Source: Trematomus loennbergii
Lineage: Eukaryota > Chordata > Actinopteri > Perciformes > Nototheniidae
Reading direction: 5' to 3'
Length of the DNA: 64,000 nucleotides
NCBI GenBank assembly: GCA_012861695.1
Contig: JAAOOA010000428.1
Location: 62,001 to 126,000, forward strand
The notes beneath the pieces were generated by a model. It made no database searches and was not told the DNA's origin. It was given only the letters and a program-made list of their open reading frames with translations. Positions 1 to 9,737 of the stretch are shown here, piece by piece (position 1 is the stretch's first letter; every line of letters begins with the position of its first letter). A program made the translations under genes and the position numbers.

Positions 1-461
1 TGTAGCGTCTCTACTTTAAAGAGTCCTCTCCTGCTGATGTTCAGGTGTATATCAGTATGTAGTGTCTCTACTTTAAAGAGTCCTCTCCTGCTGATGTTCA
101 GGTGTATATCAGTATGTAGTGTCTCTACTTTAAAGAGTCTCTCCTGCTGATGTTCAGGTGTATATCAGTATGTAGTGTCTCTACTTTAAAGAGTTCTCTC
201 CTGCTGATGTTCAGGTGTATATCAGTATGTCGTGTCTCTACTTTAAAGAGTCCTCTCCTGCTGATGTTCAGGTGTATATCAGTATGTAGTGTCTCTACTT
301 TAAAGAGTCCTCTCCTGCTGATGTTCAGGTGTATATCAGTATGTAGTGTCTCTACTTTAAAGAGTCCTCTCCTGTTGATGTTCAGGTGTATATCAGTATG
401 TGTCTCTACTTTAAAGAGTCCTCTCCTGTTGATGTTCAGTGTATATCAGTATGTAGCGTCT
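1..461 (+). repeat. 57-bp minisatellite array (copy 1)
   Basis: About eight head-to-tail copies of a 57-bp unit containing GTCTCTACTTTAAAGAGTCC and CTGATGTTCAGGTGTATATC. The array runs off the left edge of the window. Because 57 is divisible by three, the unit keeps an open frame of 19 codons; I regard this as a by-product, since single-base deletions (near 138, 400 and 438) shift it with no sign of compensation. The same unit forms a longer array at about 36928-37773 and a single copy at about 42445-42500, both upstream of a paralogous zinc-finger exon. Confidence 0.95.
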
Positions 462-689
462 CCAGTTCCTTTGTTCAGACCTGGAAGCCATCTTGTGCCA
501 GGGCTCAAAGGGGGAGCTCCAAAGTACTCCTTATATGTGCCGTATGAGTAGGCGGGGTCTTGCACATGATTGGTCAGGAAATGTGTGATTTTACGAGTGT
601 CAATTAGGTTAAAAACTATCCGTATTAAGCAGACGTTGTTGTTGTTGAAGGGACAATATTTATGTTGATACAATTATGAATTTAATTAA
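462..689. other. No recognisable feature
   Basis: Unique-looking AT-moderate sequence between the minisatellite and the hAT-like relic. I see no gene, repeat or hairpin I can support here. Confidence 0.5.
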
Positions 690-1340
690 GCCTTTACACG
701 GTTCCCGCGGGGTCTTAAAAAGTCTTACATTTGATAATCAGAATTGAAGGCCTTAAAAAGGTCTTAAATATGACCAAAAAATAAGAAAGGTCTTAAATAT
801 GATTTAGAAGGTCTTAAAAAGTATGGGATTTGAAAGGTACTTCTGTGTTGCGATCGCGTCTAAATGTGTTTTGGGGGAAATGTCCGGGCTGCAAAGTAAC
901 CAGTACGGTAATAGCCTTTCAGTTCCACCCAACAATTTGTATTGAAATAAATCAACTTGGAACCAGTAATCAATAACTTTGTTTCCCCCGGCCCCTTATC
1001 GGAGAACACCCAGCTAGTAACCTAGCAACCAGGCTTCAGCTAGCGGCAGTCAGAAACTCATGTCTCTTCAAATCTACTTACAAATAAATATGGGGAAGTG
1101 TAAGTTCAACCGTATTTGGTTGGAAAACCTCAAATGTAGTGCTTGGTTGAAACCAGTGGAGGGAACGTGTTTGAAGCCCGCTGCACCTTTTGCAAAAGAA
1201 ATTAGCGTTTGTTTTGCTAATGTAGCGTTAGCTAGTGCAGCGTTAGCTAGTGCAGCAGCTCCCGCAACAACACCGGGGGACCTCCGGGCGACGTTTGGGT
1301 CTACGTCAACCCTAAAAGCGGAGGTGCTGTAGAAGCTAAA
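690..1340 (+). mobile_element. Degenerate hAT-like transposon relic
   Basis: The left part has the repeated GGTCTTAAAAAG / GGTCTTAAATATGA motifs that I associate with teleost hAT-type dispersed repeats. The right part holds the beginning of a BED-type finger protein (ATG at 1090). Outer boundaries and terminal inverted repeats were not found, so the extent is approximate and the superfamily is an inference from the protein remnant. Confidence 0.5.
1090..1226 (+). pseudogene. BED-type zinc-finger start of a hAT-like transposase, frameshifted
   Basis: From the ATG at 1090 the translation begins MGKCKFNRIWLEN and continues with a WLKPVEGT segment. The cysteine pair of a BED-like finger (EARCTFCKRN) is read only in another frame, from about 1170, where it runs into a TAG. 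So one indel separates the N-terminus from the finger. Downstream there is alanine-rich low-complexity sequence and no transposase core. In intact hAT proteins this finger contacts DNA near the element ends; here it can do nothing. Confidence 0.55.
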
Positions 1341-1410
1341 TACCGTAGCTAAACACCAATCATACAACAACAGCAACGATGAAAGATTGTAGCCAAGGCA
1401 GCAGAGCTCT

Positions 1411-1417
1411 TGACACA

Positions 1418-1494
<77 letters not shown>

Positions 1495-1509
1495 ACACAC
1501 ACACACACT
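1411..1509 (+). repeat. (CA)n microsatellite
   Basis: Nearly pure CA dinucleotide run of about 100 bp with a few CCA interruptions. Long open frames through it are repeat artefacts. Confidence 0.95.
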
Positions 1510-1726
1510 AGGGCTACTCGATTATGGCAAAAATCATAATCACGATTATTTTTGGTCAATAATTGATATCATGATTATTAAATATGATTATTAATTGACT
1601 TTGAGAACATCATTTATTGAACTTTAAAACAAATAATAATTTGAACAGTATATTAACTGTAGATTACCCTGAACGTATAATTCAACTGAAAAACCAATAC
1701 AAAAATAAATTAAATAAATGATACAT
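1510..1726. repeat. AT-rich dispersed repeat fragment
   Basis: Contains CGATTATGGCAAAAATCATA followed by repeated ATCATGATTATT-like words. I recognise the opening as a common teleost interspersed repeat, but I cannot name its class or find ends. Confidence 0.4.
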
Positions 1727-2199
1727 TTAAAGGACACCAATCATGCTATATTTAAATGATATATTGTAGGGCCATACCTATATAAGGTATATTTATGCGT
1801 TTCTGTTTTCAAAATACCAAACAGATCATGCATTTTAGCCATGCCTCATTTCGCTCTATGTGCTGTTTGCTGTCTACGGGTCTGATTCTGCTGACCACGC
1901 CCCCCTGCAGGAGAGGGGAGACGTGCTCTGATCAGCTGCTGGGCTGTCAGAAGAGGGGGAGAAAAGAGATCTCCGTCCTCCGTGTTTTATTCTATAGAGT
2001 CGTTATTCATTTGTTTTAAAGCTCAATAAATAACAAAGAAGACCTTACAGGCCTGGCATATGTACTACAGCGTCTCCAGCGCTTTCGAACGGCAATGGCC
2101 GTGGCTGTCTCCTCCTGATTGGTGGAGTTGGCCCAATAGACGCATATTCATGTATACAAGACGTACACAAGTGCATTTTGCATGATAGGTCCCCTTTAA
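1727..2199 (-). mobile_element. Non-autonomous TTAA element, family 1 (internally deleted)
   Basis: The left end reads TTAAAGGACACCAATCATGC and the right end, reverse-complemented, TTAAAGGGGACCTATCATGC: a terminal inverted repeat of about 20 bp with TTAA outermost on both sides. The interior matches parts of the longer copy at 57536-58530 in reverse orientation, including the CAATGGCCG block and the GCATATGTACTACAG block, with a large internal deletion. No transposase is encoded. TTAA target choice suggests piggyBac-type mobilisation; that is inference. Confidence 0.8.
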
Positions 2200-2399
2200 A
2201 TAAAATTCAGAAAGAAATTCAGAAATCTTTAAAAAAAATAAAATAAGGTGAAGTATTTTAACTAAAGTTTTTTAAATAAAGAAACCCTACATTTTGATTA
2301 AGTATGATTTGGTCATATGAAATCAAATGGGCTTGTATTTTTGTAGATCTCTGCACGACGGCCTCTCACTGACTCTTTGTCTCTCACTGTATATTTTAG
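2200..2399 (+). other. Intron end upstream of ZNF-1 exon
   Basis: A pyrimidine-rich tract ending in TATATTTTAG, a good splice acceptor with AG at 2398-2399. The preceding CCTCTCACTGACTCTTTGTC is shared with the region just before the ZNF-2 acceptor at 42637-42638, which shows the two exons are paralogous including intron sequence. Confidence 0.75.
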
Positions 2400-3065
<666 letters not shown>

Positions 3066-3092
3066 AGCTGACCAACAGTGACTTTACGTTCT

Positions 3093-3098
3093 AATAAA
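3093..3098 (+). terminator. AATAAA polyadenylation signal of ZNF-1
   Basis: AATAAA lies 28 bases after the stop codon, within a 3' UTR conserved at ZNF-2 (AATAAA at 43578-43583). Shared sequence continues several hundred bases beyond. Confidence 0.65.
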
Positions 3099-5698
3099 CA
3101 TGTTTTTTATGGACTACATTCAGACCTCCCAAAACCCTGCTGTCCTCACACACTTAGCTCTATATGAGAGTGCTCTGGTTAATGAAAATGTTTTTTGATT
3201 TGGATAAAGCAGCCTTATACTGTTGCTGCGATGCTGAACGTAACAATGATCTGTCTACCAGCAGCCTGTGAATGAGACGTTTAGGGAACATCTGTAAATA
3301 GAAGCATCTCTTGATCTTTTCCGTACATTTCTTAATATAGTCTTTATGTATAATACTTCCTAATCAATTACCCGTTGTGTGTAGTTGCAATTTTAGTGAG
3401 CATCGAGTTCAGAAAGGTTCTTGCTATGTTTTGTTGCCCAACATTCACTGAATATTTTTATTTCACATTTATGTTCAATTGAAATGTTTGAGTTTTTGTC
3501 CTTTTTGAAGTGATCTTTAAAACACTAAGACACGTTGGGTATGAGAAGAGAGACACTAGAGATACTTGTAATGTGAGACTCAGTCGCAGTTATCCAGGTT
3601 AGAACTGAAACTCACTGAGAGTCACTATTTCTGGAGAAAGGTGTTAAATGTTTGAAATATGAAAGTCCATCTTTAGAGAGGAGGGGGTATCAAGGGTGGG
3701 ATTTAGGGGGAGGGATGAAGGGTAATGTGTTCACTCCTCCATCCTTTTGTTCCTGGAGGTTTCACATCAAGTCTGAGAGGAGTCGTCTCTGAGCAACTAC
3801 TGCACATTTACATTTCTAAATGTCTGCTTTCTGCTTTCCTAGTACATGTTGGGTTTGAGAAGAGAGACCCTTTATTTAAACTCTGATATCTGATTTCTCT
3901 CATGTTCATCATTTGACTTCATTGTGACAGCCGTTTCTTTTCTGTGTTCACAGTCAATTTCTTTTGAAAAAATAATATATTGGAAAATTCAAGTTTTGTG
4001 TTAAAGTACAATATTTCTCTGGAATTCTATGTTTGTTAAGTTGAGAGTGTAAGGCCTATAATGGTTTATGGGTGTCACTGATAAGAGAGGAGACAGTTTC
4101 TTATCTCTCCCCTCACAGCAGTACACAGGGGGGGGGGGCTCCTGACTTAAGGAGAAATACACTGAGGCCCGAAAAAGGTTTTGTGTCATAGCCGAGAATA
4201 ATATTTTGCAAGTCCTGCAGAGTAGGGGTCATGACCTTTTTGAATATGTCTGGTCATGTCCAGTCCTGTGCATCAGATGCCCAGTTTCCACAAATATGGG
4301 TATGGAGGAGGGGTCTTTAGGTTTCTCTGTCCTGTTTTTGAGCATATAGACACTGGTGGAGAGGGAGCAGACTCGAGAGAGGGCGGGGGGGGGGGGGTTC
4401 CCCTGGTATACTCTCTCCCTGGAGAGCTGGGGTTTTGCTCTCGGTAAGGTTCTCTCAAACTTGGTAAATATCTCTCGAATTTCTTTGTTGAATGCTGAGT
4501 GAATTTCTTTGTGAAATGAGTGGAATGAATTGATGTTTGTTGAAAGTTAGTACCCTGCCACCTGTGAGGAAAGGTCCTCTGAATTCATGCGGGACTAGTT
4601 GAAGTATACGAATGTGGAAATGAGCAAATGAACTGATTTGGTGAATGAAAGTTTGAATGTGCTTTTTATTATCACCGGTCATTTATGAGGAGATGCCTCT
4701 AAATTCTGTCGGGAGATTTTAAATGTCACAACTGAATTGGGCAGTTGAAGTTACAATTTAGTGTAATAAATGTAAAACTGTGAATTAAAGTTTCACATTA
4801 GAACATGATCACAGCATGATATGTTTAGTATGATTATAATGTTGTAACGAGAGAAGGTAAAAACCCTGTTCAAGTGTGGACCTATTTTTCTTCAAATAAA
4901 CTGATCCCACCTTTTGGATTGGGACAACTTGAAAGACATCTGCGCTCTCCTCTCCTGCTTCAAAGGTGAGATTGCACACTGCCACACTCACACTTAGGTA
5001 GGGCCACACCTCATTACTGATATCAGAATCCTTCAGGATCGCTAAACAGATTTAGAGGGTCGTCTGAATTGAAACAGCAGTTCATTGAACCTGGTTCTTC
5101 AGGAGTTAATAGAGGTGAGATCTTGCTGACGTTGGTGGATCTGAGCCAAGCAGTAAACTTACAGAGACTCAATAACTTCTGTTAGGTCAATTAGTAGGTC
5201 TGAGTCATTTGCCGGAATAAATGATCAGCCCTCCCGACTCCGACACAAGTCATCGATATTATCTACCACCAAATCATCTTCTTCAACATCTGTTGTGTCT
5301 TGAATGTCCCTTTCATTTTCAGTCCGGTCAGTTTGATCAAATGTTTCTGTATTCATCAAAATTCCTGTCTTAAACTGCAACTGGCTCTGCCTCTGTCTGC
5401 CATCATGGTTCCTGCTTTTGTGGGAATTAAATGTCACTGGTTTCAAAATGACAATCCTGGTAGGGGCATTGGACATTTTGGCGCATCCGGATATATGTAC
5501 ACAAATGTGAAAACAATCTACCTAACTATATAACTATCTATCTATATAACTAACTGTTATTCATGTTTGATCAGCACTGCATATTTTTACAGTTTTATCC
5601 GAGTTTGGAAAGATTCTGCTTGAAGTTAATCACAAAATGTATTAAAATTCAAATTAAAAGCTGTAAAATGTATTATCTCTTGGATTTACACACGGCAT
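3099..5698. other. ZNF-1 downstream sequence; no further gene recognised
   Basis: To about 3530 this is clearly paralogous to the region after ZNF-2 (43584-44040). Beyond that there are homopolymer G runs near 4128-4138 and 4383-4397 and AT-rich unique sequence. Short open frames here show no domain, and both strands look non-coding. I see no inverted repeats or LTR pairs I can defend. Confidence 0.5.
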
Positions 5699-6530
5699 CT
5701 ATTGCACGTCTGTCCGTCCTGGGAGAGGGATCCCTCCTCTGTTGCTCTCCCTGAGGTTTCTCCCATGTTCCCTTTAAACTGTGGGGTTTCTCGGAAGTGT
5801 TTCCTTGTACGATGTGAGGGTCTAAGGACAGAGGGTCTAAGGACAGAGGGTCTAAGGACAGAGGGTCTAAGGACAGAGGGAGGTCTAAGGACAGAGGGTC
5901 TAAGGACAGAGGGTCTAAGGACAGAGGGTCTAAGGACAGAGGCTAAGGACAGAGGGTCTAAGGACAGAGGGTCTAAGGACAGAGGTCTAAGGACAGAGGG
6001 TCTAAGGACAGAGGGACTAAGGACAGAGGGTCTAAGGACAGAGGGTCTAAGGACAGAGGCTCTAAGGACAGAGGGTCTAAGGACAGAGGGTCTAAGGACA
6101 GAGGGTCTAAGGACAGAGGGTCTAAGGACAGAGGTCTAAGGACAGAGGGTCTAAGGACAGAGGGTCTAAGGACAGAGGGACTAAGGACAGAGGGTCTAAG
6201 GACAGAGGGTCTAAGGACAGAGGGTCTAAGGACAGAAGGTCTAAGGACAGAGGGTCTATGGACAGAGGGTCTAAGGACAGAGGGTCTAAGGACAGAGGGT
6301 CTAAGGACAGAGGCTCTAAGGACAGAGGGTCTAAGGACAGAGGGTCTAAGGACAGAGGGGGTCGTTTTCTCATACTGATATTCTGAACAAACTGTGCTGT
6401 TGTATTTGCTGTAAAGTGTCTTGTAGGGTATTTTTTTATTATATGTACAGCACTTTGGCTCGACCACAAATCGTTTAAAAATGTGCTCTATAAATAAAAC
6501 TTGATTTGATTTGAAAATGGCGTCCGTCTG
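5699..6530 (+). mobile_element. LINE-type 3' untranslated repeat, split by a minisatellite
   Basis: The left flank (GTCCGTCCTGGGAGAGGGAT, then a TTTCTCCCATG stretch) and the right flank (TACAGCACTTTGGCTCGACC, then a poly-TTGATTTGATTTG tail at about 6503-6517) look like parts of the 3' ends of teleost LINE repeats. The right-hand tail matches in reverse the LINE end at 61738-61820. Between them the 15-bp array at 5818-6360 has expanded. No protein is encoded. Confidence 0.6.
5818..6360 (+). repeat. 15-bp minisatellite
   Basis: About 36 tandem copies of GGGTCTAAGGACAGA with occasional 13-14 or 17 bp variants. Reading frames through it give GLRTE repeats on the plus strand and SVLRP/SLDPL repeats on the minus strand; frames change at every length variant, so these are not proteins. 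Confidence 0.95.
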
Positions 6531-6895
6531 TTATAAAAACGATCTCAAATTACAGCTAAATAGTGCACTAAAATACGTTTCAGAAAACTTTTGAGGGCAG
6601 AAATAAACAGTACAGTAACAGAATCTTGATTTGTGTTTGATCAAGACTGCATATTTGACCAGTTCAAATAAGCCTTGGTTGAGAAAAAGGACACCACATG
6701 ATGGCTGTATGTTCAGAAACGTTCAAAACCAGAAACAGTACATATGCATTTCGTGACAGTTATTTATCATTTGTGACATTGTTAACATGTTTTAATAAGC
6801 ATTTAAACATTTTCAATTCATTTCAGAAAAGCTCTTATAACATGAATGGCATGGTGGTTTTAGTTAACGTTAGCTACCTTTGCTATTAGCTAACA
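6531..6895. other. No recognisable feature
   Basis: AT-rich sequence with no open frame longer than about 60 codons and no repeat structure beyond GTTAGCTA-like words. Confidence 0.5.
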
Positions 6896-7342
6896 TTAAA
6901 GGTCCCATGTCATGCTTTTACGGTTATTACCCGTCCCCTTGTGTTATGAAGGTGTTTCTGCATGTGAACGGTGTGCAGAGTCACAAACCCTCAAAGTGCA
7001 CCCTGTAGCGAGTAAAACTCTAACCCCTAGATTCCACCGGGTCCGTCTGCGCCGCGTTACGGCTGCGCCGCGGTTTTGGTCCGGCCTCCTCCGGCGTCAT
7101 ACCCTACCAGGCGCGTTTCAGAAGCATTTCAGAAGCATTCAGAAGCATTTCAGAAGCGGACCGTCTTGCCTGCCGGCTCACAGTTTTTGTTGATTTGGGC
7201 ATATTTCCTGGACAGTGTTATTGTTTAGGTGTTTTGCTTTCTCCTCCTCCTCTCTGTTCTCTCTCTCTCTCCTGTGCAGTGTGGTGATCGTTAGAAGGCG
7301 CAGCTGGTTCTCAATGAGGAGCACCATCTAATCAACTCCTCC

Positions 7343-7636
7343 ATAAAACGATAGTTACGTATGTAACTACGGTTCTATGAATACTGGATGACTACCAGAG
7401 GCGGTGCTTTAGCACTGGATATCTTCTGTCTCGCGCATGCGTAGGTCGAATATTTATATCAACAAAGTCACGTGTGACCTCGTATGACCCCGGAAGGTAT
7501 AAGTTCCGGTGTTGTCAACGAGTTCAGTTCTATGGAATCTTCTCGCGGAAACACGAGATTCCGAGTGACCAAGAACTCTGGCGGTCATCCAGTATTCATA
7601 GAACCGTAGTTACATACGTAACTATCGTTCTATTTC
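7343..7636. repeat. Inverted repeat and internal complementary region of the DIRS element
   Basis: Bases 7346-7394 (CGATAGTTACGTATGTAACT onward) are repeated in inverse at about 7590-7635 (GTCATCCAGTATTCATAGAA onward), about 45 bp per arm and 195 bp apart. After the second arm the ITR start CCAGAGGCGGTGCTTTAGC appears again (7651-). Confidence 0.85.
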
Positions 7637-7718
7637 ATACTTACTGACCGCCAGAGGCGGTGCTTTAGCACTGGATGACCTATACCAACAGAGTCACGAG
7701 GAAGTCTGAATACTCCCC

Positions 7719-8610
7719 CTATAGGGATGGCCTAGGTGGACTCTGCAGGAGGACCACACCCAGCGGGTGAGGGGCGGCAACATTCACCCTGTAGTATCTG
7801 GCGAATGTGCTCAGAGATGCCCATGTGGCCGCAGCCCATATGTCCTCCAGGGGCACACCTCTCAAGGTCGCCCATGACATGGAGACACTCCTGGTAGAGG
7901 GGCACTTTACTCTGGGTGGCAAGGGACGATCATTCGCCCTGTATGCCTGGGCAATAACGTCCATGATCCAGTGGGACAAGCGCTGTTTTGAGAGCGCACA
8001 GCCCCTTCTAGGACCACCGTAACACAGAAAGAGCTGTTCAGACTGACGCATGCCTGCGGTAGTCTGGACATAAGCTCTAAGGGCCCGCACCGGCATAGGA
8101 GTCTTGACCTCTCTTCCGCCTCTCCTGATGGGGGGTCAAACCCTGCCAGCTGGATAGGCCGATTAAAATGAGAGCGTGCCAGCACCTTAGGGAGGAACGC
8201 TGTGTTCGGTCAAAGGTGACACCTGAGCCATCTGAGTTCCACCTCAGACACGAGCTGTTCACGGACAAGGCCTGAAGCTCGCTTACACGCTTTGCTGAGG
8301 TGATGGCAAGAGGGAAAGCAGTCTTGACTGAGAGCCACTCAGTTCTGCCTGTAACAAAGGTTCAACAGGAGGCGAGCATAGGGCATCCAGCACCAAGGGC
8401 AGGTCCCATGTAGGGGCCCTTGGGATATTCGGGGGGCGAAGCCTCAGAGCTCCCCTTTAAAAAGAGGGATACCAGCCTATGGCTCCCCACTGTGTTGTTT
8501 CAGCCCTTGCGTGTTGAGCTGATATAGCAGCCACATACACCCTGACGGTAGCAGGACACCGGCCGTCGTCCAGGAGGGACTGAAGGAACTCAAGGGTCGT
8601 AGGTACCGAG
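7719..8610 (-). pseudogene. DIRS tyrosine recombinase, frameshifted
   Basis: Read in several frames on the minus strand. The N-terminal core-binding part (VPTTLEFLQSLLDDGRCPAT, then VRVYVAAISAQHA) is at about 8620-8500. The catalytic part (RALRAYVQTTAGMRQSEQLF, GPRRGCALSKQRLSHW) is at 8096-7960, followed by a STRSVSMSWATLRGVPLEDI segment and a FARYYRVNVAAPHP C-terminus holding the candidate nucleophile tyrosine. The histidine usual before STR is a proline (CPSTRS). In living elements this enzyme integrates a circular DNA intermediate. At least three frameshifts make it inactive. Confidence 0.75.
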
Positions 8611-8699
8611 CAATATGCTGGGTCCTCATTTCGCCCTTGGCACCAGTCAAAAAAACAGTTTCCACCTGTTTTCGTACTGCCTACGAGTAGATGGTGCCC

Positions 8700-9700
8700 T
8701 AGCATTTGAGAATAGTCTTCCTGACAGACTCTATGCAGTCGCTCAGCAGTGGGTCGGGCCCTCCAGTGGCCAGACCCACAGCTGGAGGTGGCAGGGGTCG
8801 GGTGCCACATCCGACCCTCCAACTGAGACAAGAGGTCCTTCCTGTTGGGGAGACGCCAAGGCGTCCCACAGCAGAGTCTGTGCAGCAGATGGACAGGCCC
8901 GCGCCTAGCTGGGTTAAACAAGGAAGTTTAACAGGACAGCCTAGCCAGGCGGCTCCTGCTAGAATCAAGCAACACGTCTACCAGGAGTGGGGGCGAGAAC
9001 ATTGCCTTCGCTGGTTGAGTGACTGTGTCCAGAGCCACCCCAATGAAGGTTAGGCTCTGAGAGGGGTTCAGACAACTCCTCTCCATGTTCACCCTGAGGC
9101 CTAGCCGGGCGACATGAGAGAGAAGGAGAGCCGTGTCCTGGATCGTCTGTAACCGGGATGGTGCACAGATTAACCAGTCGTCCAAGAGAGGGAGAGTCCG
9201 AATGGGAGCACCCTGAACTGGAAATGACGACCTCTGAAGGCAAAGCGAAGAAACTGCCTGTGATGAGGCACAATGGCACATGAAAATAAGCGTCCTTCAA
9301 GTCGACGTGAACCATTCCCCCCTGGCCACGGTACGAAGAACGTCCGCTGTGCTCAGCCCATGGAAAGGTAAAATCTTTAGGAACTTGTTGAGTCCCCTCA
9401 GATCGAGGATTGGGCGAAGTCCGCCGCCTTTCTTCCTTACCAGGAAGTAGGTCGAGTAGAAGCCAGGGCTGTGAGATGGGGTCCACAGGCTCGATTGCAC
9501 CCTTGGCAAGGAGGACTGACAGCTCCTGGTTTAGGGCGATTTATTTTGCCGGGTCGGTTTATGGTGGTCATTTTGACCCGGCTGAAGACTGGGGGCCAGC
9601 GTCGGAACTGAAGCTTGTACCCTTGGTTTAAGGAAGCGCTAAGAGCATCCTGCTGCAGGGAAGCTGAGAGGGCGAGCATGAGGTGCCTACACGGCCCATG
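8700..9700 (-). pseudogene. DIRS reverse transcriptase/RNase H, frameshifted
   Basis: Minus-strand fragments include GFYSTYFLVRKKGGGLRPIL, then DLRGLNKFLKILPFHGLSTA at 9509-9330, DLKDAYFHVP at about 9310-9280, and the active-site segment LLDDWLICAPS at about 9190. These are the fingers, palm and YxDD-type motif of a reverse transcriptase, with the first residue of the motif changed to leucine. Fragments of the connection and RNase H follow to about 8700. Frames switch repeatedly, so no product is possible. Confidence 0.75.
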
Positions 9701-9737
9701 CGCGCCGCTGCATCGTAAGCCTTAGTGAGCAGGTCAT

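Noticed and set aside
1..461. CRISPR-like regular array
   Set aside because: The whole 57-bp unit is repeated without unique spacers, and the genome is eukaryotic.
4256..5009. Possible LTR with AATAAA and poly-G tract in 4.1-5.0 kb
   Set aside because: No second LTR, primer-binding site or gag/pol trace could be found.
5702..6469. Repetitive GLRTE or SVLRP/SLDPL proteins on both strands
   Set aside because: Artefacts of the 15-bp minisatellite; frames break at each length variant.
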